42,777 bases of DNA from the NCBI RefSeq assembly GCF_000621505.1, contig NZ_KK211298.1, positions 16,553-59,329 of the forward strand, in the 5' to 3' direction. This document shows, piece by piece, positions 1 to 9,510 of the stretch. A model generated the notes under the pieces. That model did no database searches, was not told where the DNA came from, and worked only from the letters and a program-made list of their open reading frames with translations. The first letter of the stretch is position 1. Every line of letters starts with the position of its first letter. The stretch comes from Ruminiclostridium cellobioparum DSM 1351 = ATCC 15832 (GTDB lineage Bacteria; Bacillota; Clostridia; Acetivibrionales; DSM-1351). Made by a program: the position numbers and the translations under genes.

Positions 1-690
1 GTTTTTATATAAACATACTGGAATGTAAATATTTAAGCAAATATTTTAATACGAGGAGGTTAACTTGGTTTTATATAAACATACTGGAATGTAAATATAT
101 CCTCCGTCGGGGAATGAATAAATCGAGATATCGGGTTTTATATAAACATACTGGAATGTAAATTTGTCAATATCTGTGATCATAACGTCCAAAACCGGAG
201 TTTTTATATAAACATACTGGAATGTAAATGTGAAAAAGTCAGAACAACTGACTTTGGATATATAAGTTTTATATAAACATACTGGAATGTAAATCGGATT
301 ATCATTGTCAGTTCCATATGTTCCTGGGACGTTTTTATATAAACATACTGGAATGTAAATACCACGACCACGACCAGTACTACAATTAGCCACCCATTTT
401 TATATAAACAAACTGGAATGTAAATGCTCTTGATGGGTGCCCGTTGCGGGCCTTGTATCGGTTTTATATAAACAAACTGGAATGTAAATAGATCAGGCGT
501 TTCGAGGAACATTGCCAGCGGCAGGGTTTTTATACAAACAGATTGGAATGTAAATTCACAAAATACCCTTGCTTTTCTAGGGTTAGTTCTGGTTTTTATA
601 TAAATATACTGGAATGTAAATATGGGAAAGAATGACGGTGGCCCGGACGGTTTGCAGCTTTTATATAATCAAAATGGAGATAAAGTTTGC
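1..690 (+). CRISPR. Type I-B-like CRISPR array, trailer end
   Basis: Ten clear 29-base repeats end at 30, 96, 163, 229, 294, 360, 425, 489, 555 and 621, with a strongly degenerate eleventh copy at about 658-686. Spacers are 35-38 bases and unrelated to each other. The repeat reads TTTTATATAAAC then ATACTGGAATGTAAAT; it has the length and the 3' ATGTAAAT tail of the Clostridioides difficile type I-B repeat as I remember it, and that tail would form the crRNA 5' handle. Repeats 7 and 8 share a T-to-A change (AAACTGG), repeats 9 and 10 carry several changes and the eleventh is barely recognisable. Decay toward the right marks the trailer, so the leader and newest spacers lie left of base 1. No cas gene is present in the window. 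Minus-strand open frames here are only translated repeats. Confidence 0.96.
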
Positions 691-972
691 TCAAGAAATA
701 AATCCTTAACCGGAGGGAATAGTAAGGTTTTATTTGAACTCATTTACCTATTGTCAATCAAATAATCTTCTCAAATAAATAAACATTCCTACCATTTAGG
801 TACGTATTTGTACCGGCAGATTCCGTAAACTAAAGATTCGGCATAGTATATAGGAAAAAGTTGTCATAATAAGTCAATTTAACTAAAAAACAGTTTCAAT
901 TTACCTTCTCTGGGTATATAATCTAGGAGTATATACAAGTTTACGTAATAAGTAGAGAGAGGTGCTAATGTT
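691..972 (+). promoter_or_regulatory. Intergenic region with probable promoter of the chemotaxis receptor
   Basis: AT-rich gap between the CRISPR trailer and the receptor gene. A -10 TATAAT lies at 917-922 with a weak -35 TTTCAA at 894-899 (17-base spacer). The ribosome binding site GAGAGAGG precedes the ATG at 973. A short inverted repeat with arms GGTAC and GTACC lies at 799-814. I see no riboswitch and no open frame of note. Confidence 0.5.
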
Positions 973-2727
973 ATGTTCAAAAACATGAAAGTATTTAACA
1001 AGGTATTGGTTATGGCTGTTTTTTTCCTGATATTGCTGTTAGGCCAGGGAGCTGTATCCTATTACTTCTTGAATGTGGCCAATTCCGGTATTGACAGTTT
1101 ATACAACAATTATCTTAAGGGTACGGAATACATAAATGACATAAGAGCAAATTCGCGGGCTAATGAAGCGAATTTGCTCTATATAATTTTGAATACCGGT
1201 AACAAAACTTTTCAGGAGGAAAAACTGAAGGATCTTGACCTGAGAACACAGACCATATCAGAAGATATTTCAAGGCTCAAGGAATTGGAAATAGATGATT
1301 TTGAGGTTGATGCCCTTTCTTCGGCTTCTCTTAACGTCAAGAATTTCAATGAAGCCAGAGACGAAATCATAAAGCTGGCAATGGCCGGAGATCAGAAGTC
1401 TGCAATGAAAAAATACAGTGATAATGTCAAGTATATGAATGATTATCAGCAGCAGTATCAGGAACTGTCAAAAAGTCTTGTCAATCTGTCTATGACGATA
1501 CATACCGATAGTGAAAACAATAAAAAAATAGCAATAGCCTTTTTGATTGGAACTTTCCTTATTGCAGCCGCCCTTGGCATCATCCTTGCCATTATAATCG
1601 CAAGGTCAATTTCAAGGCCTTTGAACAGTGCCGCCAGGCATTTGAATATCATAGGTTCGGGAGATTTGTCACAGGAAATTCCTGAGACCTATAAGAAGCA
1701 CAAGGATGAGGTCGGCCAGATAATAAATTCCATCGGCAAAATGCAAATGTCCCTGACCGATATTTTACGTACGGTCAAATATGAGGCCGACAGATCCATG
1801 GAACATATTGCCGTAACCCATGAGAGAATCGAGGAACTGAACGGTGAAGTGGCCGCCATTACAGGGACTGCCCAGGAATTATCGGCAGGGATGCAGGAAA
1901 CGGCGGCTTCGGCACAGGAAATGACAGCCACTGCCCATGAAATAGAAACGGCAGTTGAAAATGTAGCTTCAAAGGCTCTGGAAGAGGTGAATATTGCAAC
2001 GGATATTAACCAAAGAGCCGGAAACATAAAGCAGAAGGCCACGGATTCCTTGAATGAAGCCAGACAGCTTTTTGAGACCGCACAGGAGAAGCTTAACAGT
2101 TCATTGATCCATGTAAAGAAAGTTGACCAGATAGGGGAGATGTATTCCACAATACTTGCCATTACCGAGCAAACAAACCTGCTGGCATTGAACGCGGCAA
2201 TTGAGGCCGCAAGAGCCGGTGAGCACGGAAAGGGTTTTTCGGTGGTTGCCGATGAAATAAGAAAACTTGCCGACGAATCAAAAAATACCGTCTCAAAGCT
2301 GCAAAACATAACAAATCTTGTGACCGGCTCGGTAGCGGATTTGGCGGATAACTCAACCAATATGCTGAAATTTATGAATGAAAGGGTACTCAACGACTAT
2401 TCTCTATTATTGGAAACCAGTGAACAATACAGCAAGGACGCTATTTACTATTACGACAATTCAACCGACTTAAGCGCAACCTGCGAGCAGCTGCTGGCTA
2501 CAATACAAAACATGGTTTCGGCCATAAATGAAATTGCTCTGGCAGCAAATGAAGGTGCGGCAGATATTAACGATATCGCCCGCAAAACAATGACAATAAA
2601 TGAAAAATCGGCAGAAACCAAAGACATGACCTATAATATTAAAGAAAGCTCGGACAGAATGATAGAACAGGCGGCACGGTTCATTATAACGCCCGGAAAT
2701 GATGCAGTCAGGGGCACAGGAATTTAA
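973..2727 (+). CDS. Methyl-accepting chemotaxis protein
   Basis: A 584-residue transmembrane chemoreceptor that controls a CheA/CheW complex in response to an external ligand. It has TM1 at about residues 10-32, a helical extracytoplasmic domain of about 150 residues (four-helix-bundle type), TM2 at about 185-210, a HAMP domain at about 211-265 and a long cytoplasmic coiled-coil. The hallmark signalling tip [19 protein letters not shown] lies at about residues 398-417, followed by [18 protein letters not shown]. There is no C-terminal CheR-docking pentapeptide. The gene is convergent with the dead-ABC gene, with only 13 bases between the two stop codons. A role in tracking the nutrient handled by the adjacent GRE locus is possible, but only position suggests it. 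Confidence 0.95.
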   Translation: MFKNMKVFNKVLVMAVFFLILLLGQGAVSYYFLNVANSGIDSLYNNYLKGTEYINDIRANSRANEANLLYIILNTGNKTFQEEKLKDLDLRTQTISEDISRLKELEIDDFEVDALSSASLNVKNFNEARDEIIKLAMAGDQKSAMKKYSDNVKYMNDYQQQYQELSKSLVNLSMTIHTDSENNKKIAIAFLIGTFLIAAALGIILAIIIARSISRPLNSAARHLNIIGSGDLSQEIPETYKKHKDEVGQIINSIGKMQMSLTDILRTVKYEADRSMEHIAVTHERIEELNGEVAAITGTAQELSAGMQETAASAQEMTATAHEIETAVENVASKALEEVNIATDINQRAGNIKQKATDSLNEARQLFETAQEKLNSSLIHVKKVDQIGEMYSTILAITEQTNLLALNAAIEAARAGEHGKGFSVVADEIRKLADESKNTVSKLQNITNLVTGSVADLADNSTNMLKFMNERVLNDYSLLLETSEQYSKDAIYYYDNSTDLSATCEQLLATIQNMVSAINEIALAANEGAADINDIARKTMTINEKSAETKDMTYNIKESSDRMIEQAARFIITPGNDAVRGTGI

Positions 2728-2740
2728 GACCGCCGGGATT

Positions 2741-4168
2741 TTATAACCCCAGCCTGCCATCTTTGAGATAAATGGTATCACCCCTCAGATCGCTGAGCGA
2801 TGGCCAGTTGGATGTGACTATCAAAATTGCAATTCCCCTGTCTGCCAACAAATTAATCATCTGCTCGGTAATCTGATTGACCTTTACATCGGTGATTGAA
2901 AAGGGCTTTATACACACAAGAACCCTGGGCGAATACAGCAGCCACTTGCAGTAAACCACTTTCTGCTGTATGCTGGGCGGAACCATGTACACCGGCTTTT
3001 TGAAATAAGTTGGATCTATCAGCTGATCAAGAGTCCTTATTACACTTTTGCCGTATCTGCTTTTGACCCAGAACCAGTTGACCTTGTTTGATAATGGTAT
3101 GCACAGGTTATACAATACGCTTAGCCTTTTAAAAAGCATTACTTCGGTTGGATTTTCCTCGACAAAGCACACTCCCTTTTCCTGGGCATCGGCTATACTG
3201 CTGGCAGAATAGCTGTTATTATTAACGGTGATCCTCCCCCTGTAAGTGCCTATTGTACCGTTAAGAAGACCGATAAGGTCATTTTTGCTTTCATCGTCCA
3301 TATAAAATATCTTCAGGATTTCGCCGCGCCGGATATCCAGGCTGATATCCTGCAAAACATCGGTATATATGTTATTCAGAGAAAGCACGACCTCCCTCTG
3401 CTGTGAGGATGTGCCGCCCTCACTTGCAATATCCCTGTAGGAATCATCCGGCTGTTTGGCATTCAAGAGCTGATATATCATTTTTCGGTCCAGGTTGGCC
3501 GAATTGAAAAGGCCCATTGTTTTTCCGTTTTTTATCAGACAGAGTTGGTTGGTCTGTTCGAAGACAACATCTTCAAAGGTCTCAGTTACAATAAAGCCAA
3601 TCCCTTTACTTTTCAGCTTGTTTACCAGTTCAAAGAAAGTGATCAGCTCTGTGGTGGTCAGAATGCTGGTTATATTGGAAAGTACGATAAGCCTGCAATC
3701 AAGGGTATATGCCTTAAGCAGTTCTATGGTGATGCTTTCCAGGTTGGTCAGCTGGGGGATGGGCTTGTTTATGGGTATATCTATATTAAAGTGCTCAAAA
3801 AGCGTTTGGGTTTTTTTCCTGTATAGGCCTGATCTCAGAAAAATATCCTCTGAGTGGAAGAGAAAAATATTTTCATATATCTTCATCTGTTTTATCAGTT
3901 TTGATGATTCGGTTATCGTAAAGATGTTTTTTTTGACAGGATCGTCATTGCTGCTGCTTTCTATGACCTCCTCATTAATATACATCCTTCCGTAGGACAG
4001 TCTGGCATCTCCGTTTAACAACTTCAAAAAGGCGTTCTTTTCCTCCATGTTGTCAAAGATAATCCCAAGGGTTTCACCTGCAAAAACCTGAAGGTAAATG
4101 CTGTTAAAAATTTTCTGCCCCTTGAGCACAAGCTGGCCGTTGTCTATTCTGAAAATCTCCTCTTTCAT
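2741..4168 (-). CDS. Catalytically dead RbsA-like double-ABC protein
   Basis: A 475-residue protein with the length, tandem layout and flanking sequence of sugar importer ATPases (RbsA/MglA), but without their catalytic motifs. In domain 1 the Walker A site reads DNMEEKNAF (about 39-47), the signature LTNLESIT and Walker B LIVLSNITS. In domain 2 Walker A reads YMDDESKNDL (about 289), the signature VPPSIQQKVVYCKWL and Walker B RVLVCIKPF. The framework still aligns with the intact ATPase at 11197-12747, for example IQQKVVYCKWL against NQQKVVIAKWL. It therefore cannot be expected to hydrolyse ATP. It is the last gene after the response regulator and kinase, 15 bases behind the kinase stop, so a regulatory or sensory role is inferred. 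The frame is intact, which argues against a pseudogene. Confidence 0.85.
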   Translation of the reverse strand: MKEEIFRIDNGQLVLKGQKIFNSIYLQVFAGETLGIIFDNMEEKNAFLKLLNGDARLSYGRMYINEEVIESSSNDDPVKKNIFTITESSKLIKQMKIYENIFLFHSEDIFLRSGLYRKKTQTLFEHFNIDIPINKPIPQLTNLESITIELLKAYTLDCRLIVLSNITSILTTTELITFFELVNKLKSKGIGFIVTETFEDVVFEQTNQLCLIKNGKTMGLFNSANLDRKMIYQLLNAKQPDDSYRDIASEGGTSSQQREVVLSLNNIYTDVLQDISLDIRRGEILKIFYMDDESKNDLIGLLNGTIGTYRGRITVNNNSYSASSIADAQEKGVCFVEENPTEVMLFKRLSVLYNLCIPLSNKVNWFWVKSRYGKSVIRTLDQLIDPTYFKKPVYMVPPSIQQKVVYCKWLLYSPRVLVCIKPFSITDVKVNQITEQMINLLADRGIAILIVTSNWPSLSDLRGDTIYLKDGRLGL

Positions 4169-4183
4169 TGCATTCCTCCGGGT

Positions 4184-5170
4184 CTATTCTGCATGCTTTG
4201 GAATTTTAGGAAGTGTGAGCCGTACATCCGTTCCGACATTTACCGTACTGTATACATGAACACCGTACTCGTCTCCGAATATGAGTTTTATCCTTCTGCA
4301 TACGTTCTTAAGTGCGATTCCTCCGGCTTTCCTCTTATCACTGTTAACATAGCTGACGGCCACACGCTCCAAAGAATCATTTATTTTAGTCAATACTTCC
4401 GAGGGTATTCCCAGTCCGTCATCCTTTACACTTATAAACAGGTTTTTCCTTGTGCTTTCGATACTTATAAAAATATTGCCGCCCTGGGATTTACCCTCTA
4501 ATCCATGAAAGATTGCATTTTCGATTATTGGCTGGAGGGTTAGCTTGGGCACCTGATTTAACAGGATATCTTCATTGTCGGGATAGTTTACGGTCAACTT
4601 GAATTTATCGCCGAATCTGTATTGCTGTATTGTAAAGTAGTTTTCTATATTTTCCAATTCATCCTCCAGGGTAACAAGGTTACCCACATCAGTTATGGTG
4701 TACCGGAAGAAGGAGGCCAGTGCTTCGGTTGTTTCGGCAATACTTGCAAGACCTGCATACAAGGCATCTCCTCTGATGGCCTCAAGAGTATTGTACAGGA
4801 AATGGGGATTTATCTGATTTTGCAGAGCCAGATACTCAGCCTGTTTCTTTGACATATTGATTGCATCCTGCTTGTTGAGCAGATAGTGAAAACGGTCCAT
4901 GACCTTGACGGTTTCGGGTGTAAGGTAGTCGGGATTTTGAAAGAGTTCTTCATATATCTGACCGTTCAGAAACATTTTATATTGCTTCTTTATATTCACG
5001 TAAGGCAGGACAATCAAATAATAAAGGCAGGAAATTAAGGCCAGCAGCAATATTGTCATCACCGCTTTAAATTTTAGATCGTCAACTGCAATAATTCCTG
5101 CAATATTCATTAAAATCAATACAATAAAAGCCAGGGTACTTCTTGTGGATAAGGCAGTTTTTCTTTTCAT
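4184..5170 (-). CDS. LytS/YesM-type sensor histidine kinase without an extracellular sensor
   Basis: A 328-residue membrane kinase. TM1 (about 12-28) and TM2 (about 36-57) are separated by only about seven residues (VDDLKFK), so no extracytoplasmic sensing domain exists. The His_kinase motif QINPHFLYNTLEAIRGDA places the phosphorylated His at about residue 123. The ATPase domain shows the N box (LQPIIENAIFHGLEG) and G box (DDGLGIP). I chose the ATG at 5170, preceded by AGGTG; a GTG at 5185 would add five residues but has no ribosome binding site. The gene lies 33 bases after the response regulator stop. With no sensor of its own, the signal probably comes through a membrane partner, the dead ABC protein or the importer at 9819-13714 being obvious candidates. 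Confidence 0.93.
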   Translation of the reverse strand: MKRKTALSTRSTLAFIVLILMNIAGIIAVDDLKFKAVMTILLLALISCLYYLIVLPYVNIKKQYKMFLNGQIYEELFQNPDYLTPETVKVMDRFHYLLNKQDAINMSKKQAEYLALQNQINPHFLYNTLEAIRGDALYAGLASIAETTEALASFFRYTITDVGNLVTLEDELENIENYFTIQQYRFGDKFKLTVNYPDNEDILLNQVPKLTLQPIIENAIFHGLEGKSQGGNIFISIESTRKNLFISVKDDGLGIPSEVLTKINDSLERVAVSYVNSDKRKAGGIALKNVCRRIKLIFGDEYGVHVYSTVNVGTDVRLTLPKIPKHAE

Positions 5171-5203
5171 ATGCGCACCTGTCACAATGTATATAATGAG
5201 TTT

Positions 5204-6814
5204 TTAGGAATACAGCTTCCGGTATTCAGTGGGGCTGAGTCCGGTAGACTTTTTGAATTTCTTTGTAAAGTATTTTATATCATTAAAGCCTACCTGGGTG
5301 GATATATCAATAATGCTTTTATCGGTGTCGACCAGGATTTGTTTGGCATTCTGGACACGGATCTCGGTAATGTAATCCACGAAATTCATACCGGTTTCCT
5401 TTTTAAAGACACTGGAAAAATAGGTGGGATTAAAGCCTATTTTATCTCCGATTATCTCCAGGGTAAGTGCCTGGTTATAGTTTTCGTTGATAAACTGCTT
5501 TGCCAGCCTTATGGGTTTTGAATTCTCCAATTTTTTTTCGGCAGTCCAGGTATCAAGACTTTCATCAATCCTTTGCAGGAGATTGTCAAAAACCTCGTCC
5601 ACAGAGCAGTACATAAAAAAGTCATACATCAGTGTTTCAAGGAGGTTCTCATTCTTTATGATAATTCCGTAAGTCCTTATACTGAACTTAAATAAATCAA
5701 TCAGCTCCTTATAAACATCAAAGACAAGCTGGCCGGTTAAATTGCTGACCGACTTGATGTCTGACTTCAGCTTATCGAATAATATCTTTTGCTGGATATG
5801 ATTCAAGGTCTCAATATTAAATAAAAACTCTTTTCTGAATTTTCCGTCAACAATCTGTTCTGAACGGACGGCAGCTGGTTTTATGTTGGTGTACTCCAAT
5901 AAATCGGCACCGGATATCAATTTATTCAGATTTGCAATCCTCACTTCGCGTTTGCAGTCATTTATCCCGCTTAAATCACTTTTTTCCGAACTCAGGGCAA
6001 TAAACAGTCTGAAATCACCTATGACATCTTTTAATTCCAGGATGGTGGTTCTGAACTTCTTCAACTGCTTGCGCAGCCTGGAAAATTCTTCATTGGTCCC
6101 ATTTATAAGGCAGTAGACATAATCACTTCTAACTATGGAAATAACCTCGCTGAACAGAGAAAGATCCTCGGCCACAGTATCCCTTATTTTTGACAAAACA
6201 AATTCATATACGCGGGAATCGGTATTTGAGCCTTTGATAACCGGTTGTATCAGCAGCAGCTGGATGTTGCCCCTGACAAAATTGCAGTGGTAATGTTTGT
6301 TTATTTCATCCGGATTTGAGCTGTCTGCAGTAATTGTGCTTTTTTCCAGCAGCTCACTCAGAAAATTTCTTTTTAACTTCTTCTCGGTAAACGTCAATTG
6401 TTTTTTTATCTCTTCCTTTTCAGAAAGGTTGTCTTTCAAGACCTGGTGTTTTGTTATCAGCTTTTGAAGAGTCTGAAGCAGCTCTTTCTTTTTAACGGGT
6501 TTCAGTAAATAATCGTCCACCCCGAATTTTATAGCCTTCTGGGCATAATCAAATTGGCTGTAACCGCTTATGATTATGAAATGTATGTTTTTATTAATCT
6601 CCAGAGAATTCTTTATCAGGTCCAGGCCATCATAGTTTGGCATTCTGATATCGGTTATTACAATATCGGGACTATATTGCTTTACATAATCAAGCGCAGT
6701 CAGACCGTCCTGTGCAAACCCTATAAGCTCCAGCCCCAGGGCTTCCCAATCCACAAGACATTGGATCAGTCTGCATACCTTTATTTCATCATCTACTATC
6801 AGAACTTTTAGCAT
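5204..6814 (-). CDS. YesN-type response regulator (REC plus AraC DNA-binding domain)
   Basis: The receiver domain spans residues 1-120: acidic pair DDE near the N-terminus, phospho-acceptor Asp in TDIRMP, and Lys in LLKPVKK. A poorly conserved middle region of about 300 residues follows. The C-terminus is an AraC double helix-turn-helix (ALTLEIIGDKIGFNPTYFSS and DISTQVGFNDIKYFTKKFK) ending in TGLSPTEYRKLYS. Of two in-frame ATGs, 6814 has good spacing from the upstream GGGGG, whereas 6820 is only two bases away from it, so I start at 6814 (536 residues). It is first in the operon with the kinase and dead ABC gene, and divergent from the GRE operon, its most likely target. Confidence 0.94.
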   Translation of the reverse strand: MLKVLIVDDEIKVCRLIQCLVDWEALGLELIGFAQDGLTALDYVKQYSPDIVITDIRMPNYDGLDLIKNSLEINKNIHFIIISGYSQFDYAQKAIKFGVDDYLLKPVKKKELLQTLQKLITKHQVLKDNLSEKEEIKKQLTFTEKKLKRNFLSELLEKSTITADSSNPDEINKHYHCNFVRGNIQLLLIQPVIKGSNTDSRVYEFVLSKIRDTVAEDLSLFSEVISIVRSDYVYCLINGTNEEFSRLRKQLKKFRTTILELKDVIGDFRLFIALSSEKSDLSGINDCKREVRIANLNKLISGADLLEYTNIKPAAVRSEQIVDGKFRKEFLFNIETLNHIQQKILFDKLKSDIKSVSNLTGQLVFDVYKELIDLFKFSIRTYGIIIKNENLLETLMYDFFMYCSVDEVFDNLLQRIDESLDTWTAEKKLENSKPIRLAKQFINENYNQALTLEIIGDKIGFNPTYFSSVFKKETGMNFVDYITEIRVQNAKQILVDTDKSIIDISTQVGFNDIKYFTKKFKKSTGLSPTEYRKLYS

Positions 6815-7155
6815 TGACATTACCCCCGCTGAATAACGTATAAGGATTTAAATTGCTGTGCTTGGTGTTTCGGATATTTTTATGATGCTCTCATTTCATT
6901 GTTCATTATACACTATAAATTTTTTAAAATACATATATAAACTATGGATATTATACAAAAGAGACGCAACATCTAAAGAAGTTACCCCCTGATATAAAGA
7001 TATTAAGTTTTAAAACAAAACTTCAGATGCTAATATAGTGTTGTAAGAAATCACTAAGCGATATGGGAACTCGAAAAGTGGTTTTTGTGCATATCTTACA
7101 ATCTAAATCAATCAAGATAAATATTCTATCTCATTTTCCAAAAGGAGGATTACAA
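6815..7155. promoter_or_regulatory. Divergent control region between the two-component and GRE operons
   Basis: This 341-base gap must hold both promoters. A minus-strand -10 TATAAT lies at 6910-6905. On the GRE side a perfect dyad, AAGTTTT and AAAACTT separated by five bases, occupies 7005-7023. It is nested within wider inverted elements (CATCT...GAAGTT near 6970 and AACTTC-AGATG near 7020-7029). These are candidate operators for the divergent regulator. The GRE ribosome binding site AAAGGAGGA is at 7141-7149. Confidence 0.4.
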
Positions 7156-9390
7156 ATGGCACTTGGATCATTTCAAATTGACACCCAGCCGGTCAGATCA
7201 GAGCGAATCGACAGATTGCATAAATATGTGACATCATTTGCTTATGGTATTTGTCCGGAGAGAGGTCATTACCTGACAGAATTTTATAAGGACAATATGA
7301 GTCTGCCGGCGATAGTCAGAAGGGCAAAAGCAATTGACCATGTACTTCAGAATATGAGTATATACATTATGCCGGGCAGTCTGTTTGTGGGAAACCAGGC
7401 ATCAAAACCAAGATGGGCACCGCTGTTTCCAGAGTTTGAAGTAGAATGGGTGGAGGAGGAGCTTATAAAGGGGAATCCTTATTTTCCTGATGAAAGACCT
7501 GCCGACAAATATATCTTGTGTGAAGAAGACAAGCCTGTAATAAAGTCCATGTGTGACTGGTGGGCCGGAAAAACACATACCGATACACTGAGGGCCAGAT
7601 TGCCAAAGGATGCCCTGGCTACACATTACGACTTAAAGGCGGCCGATATCGGAACCTACTTCCAGGGAGGAGACGGTCACTTTGCACCGGATCATGAATT
7701 CCTCTTTACCCATGGTATCCAATATATAATTGATGAATGCCAAAAGAAATTGGAGGAAATCAACTGGAATGAACCTGATGCAATTAAAAAGAAGGATTTC
7801 TATGACGCAGCTGTGGTAAGTGCAAACGCAATTATCAGGTTTGCCGAAAGATATGCCGATCTGGCTGAAAAGACGGCAGCCCAGGAAACAGACAAGGCAA
7901 GGAAAAAGGAACTGTATGAAATGGCTGAAATCTGCAGAAGGATTCCTCGCTACCCGGCTCAAAACTTCAGGGAAGCACTCCAGTTCATAATATTGGTACA
8001 CATCTGCATCCAGATTGAAGACAACGGCGCCGGAGTCTCCTTCGGAAGATACGACCAATTTATGTATCCGCTGTATAAGAAAGGACTGGCCGACGGTTCA
8101 CTTACCCGTGACCTTGCCCTTGAGCTGACAGAAAACTTCTTCCTTCAGATATATACCTGCAACAAGGTAAGAAGCTGGGTGGACACAGACTTCTACAGGG
8201 GTGTTCCAATGTTCCAGAACCTTACCATAGGCGGACAGCATCCGGTAAAGAAGTGCGATGCTACAAATGAACTGAGCTACATCTGCCTTGATGCAACCTT
8301 CAATACAAGGGTGCCTCAACCGTCACTAACAGTCCGTTTCCACCGCAATACTCCATTTGAGTTCAAAATGAAGGTTGCCGAAGTAATCAGACTCGGAACA
8401 GGTCTGCCGTCAATATTTAATGATGAAACCTATATTCCGGCCTTGATGAACAGGGGATATGAATTGAATGACGCCTATGACTACTGTGTAATCGGCTGTG
8501 TTGAGCCTGGAACAGCAGGCTTGCTGGGAGGAAGAACAGGCGGTGCATGGCTCAATTGTACCAAAATCCTTGAAATGTCCCTGTATAACGGAACTGATCC
8601 AAGAACAGGAATATGCCTGCACCCGAATAAAAACGGAAAAGATCTCGCAACCTTTGAAAGCTTTGAAGAGGTCCGGGAAGCATATCTTGACCAGTTGGCC
8701 TATTACGTCAAAATGGAGGCAATTCTCGAAAATACAATTGACCAGGTATGGGAGGAAACTCTTGACGAACCCATGGCAGCCATATTTGGATGTCCCACAA
8801 CGACCATTCCAAGAGGAAAGCCCATAAAGCAGGGCGGAGCAAAGTATGATCTGACAGGCCAGCAGACAATAGGTACCGCCAACGTTGCCAATAGTTTGTA
8901 TGCCATCAAGAAATTGGTGTTTGACGATAAGGTCATAACTGGTGCACAATTGAAGCACGCACTTGAAACTAACTTCAGTGATATGAGTACCGATCCTTCA
9001 GGTGTTCAGATCAAAGCCATGTGTCTCCAGGCTCCAAAATACGGCAACGATATAGATGAAGTGGATGAGATCGCACGTGAGATGCTTGCAGCTGTGGCTA
9101 ATGAACTGGTATCCTATAAGAATACCCGCTATGGAAGAGGGCCTATAGGAGGAACCTTGCACTGTTCCACAAGTACAGTTTCAAGTAATACGCCATTCGG
9201 CAAGGTTTGCGGTGCTACACCTGACGGAAGGGAAGCTTATACCGCCGTTGCCGACGGACAGTCTCCCATGCGCGGAACCGATATAAAAGGTCCCACAGCC
9301 GCAATAGCTTCAGTAGCAAAGCTTAATAATATTTTACTTTCCTGCGGTTCATTATATAATATGAAATTCAGCCCCGCTGATTTGGTATAG
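7156..9390 (+). CDS. Glycyl radical enzyme, catalytic barrel subunit lacking its glycyl domain
   Basis: A 744-residue PFL-like barrel. The active-site motif CVIGCVEPGTAG places the thiyl Cys at 448 and the Glu at 450; Cys-x-Glu is typical of GRE dehydratases and lyases (glycerol/diol dehydratase, CutC, IslA, HypD) rather than of pyruvate formate-lyase. Other family blocks are DGHFAPDHEFL, SFGRYDQFMYP and GGTLHCSTSTVSSNTPFGK. The protein stops after SLYNMKFSPADLV, exactly where normal GREs continue into the glycyl radical domain. That domain is encoded separately at 9511. The start at 7156 follows AAAGGAGGATTACAA; an upstream in-frame ATG at 7063 lacks a ribosome binding site and adds non-homologous sequence. 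The substrate is not identifiable from sequence alone. Confidence 0.95.
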   Translation: MALGSFQIDTQPVRSERIDRLHKYVTSFAYGICPERGHYLTEFYKDNMSLPAIVRRAKAIDHVLQNMSIYIMPGSLFVGNQASKPRWAPLFPEFEVEWVEEELIKGNPYFPDERPADKYILCEEDKPVIKSMCDWWAGKTHTDTLRARLPKDALATHYDLKAADIGTYFQGGDGHFAPDHEFLFTHGIQYIIDECQKKLEEINWNEPDAIKKKDFYDAAVVSANAIIRFAERYADLAEKTAAQETDKARKKELYEMAEICRRIPRYPAQNFREALQFIILVHICIQIEDNGAGVSFGRYDQFMYPLYKKGLADGSLTRDLALELTENFFLQIYTCNKVRSWVDTDFYRGVPMFQNLTIGGQHPVKKCDATNELSYICLDATFNTRVPQPSLTVRFHRNTPFEFKMKVAEVIRLGTGLPSIFNDETYIPALMNRGYELNDAYDYCVIGCVEPGTAGLLGGRTGGAWLNCTKILEMSLYNGTDPRTGICLHPNKNGKDLATFESFEEVREAYLDQLAYYVKMEAILENTIDQVWEETLDEPMAAIFGCPTTTIPRGKPIKQGGAKYDLTGQQTIGTANVANSLYAIKKLVFDDKVITGAQLKHALETNFSDMSTDPSGVQIKAMCLQAPKYGNDIDEVDEIAREMLAAVANELVSYKNTRYGRGPIGGTLHCSTSTVSSNTPFGKVCGATPDGREAYTAVADGQSPMRGTDIKGPTAAIASVAKLNNILLSCGSLYNMKFSPADLV

Positions 9391-9510
9391 AGCATTTTAC
9401 TGTATTTTATGTAAACAAATAATTGGCAAGCAGGCAGCTGAATAATGTTTATTTATTAAAATCAAAATATTTGTTATATTGTTAAATTTAATGAAAAAGG
9501 GGGATCAGCC
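9391..9510 (+). other. Spacer between the two GRE subunit genes
   Basis: These 120 AT-rich bases separate the GRE barrel stop codon (TAG at 9388) from the radical-subunit ATG. The gap carries its own ribosome binding site (AAAAAGGGGGATC) and multiple stops in every frame, so the split is not a simple frameshift or stop-codon readthrough. I see no convincing terminator; any internal promoter is weak. Confidence 0.7.

Noticed and set aside
46-512. Two minus-strand open frames with repeated FTFQYVYIK-type segments
   Set aside because: They are translations of the CRISPR repeats; no ribosome binding site and no protein logic.
691-972. Possible c-di-GMP riboswitch before the chemotaxis receptor
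   Set aside because: Common in clostridial receptors, but none of the GEMM core sequence is present here.
2741-4168. Treating the dead ABC gene as a decaying pseudogene
   Set aside because: The frame is full length, has a ribosome binding site and operon spacing, and the framework residues are preserved.
7063-7155. Upstream ATG at 7063 for the GRE barrel gene
   Set aside because: No ribosome binding site and 31 extra residues unlike the family; the ATG at 7156 has an ideal site.
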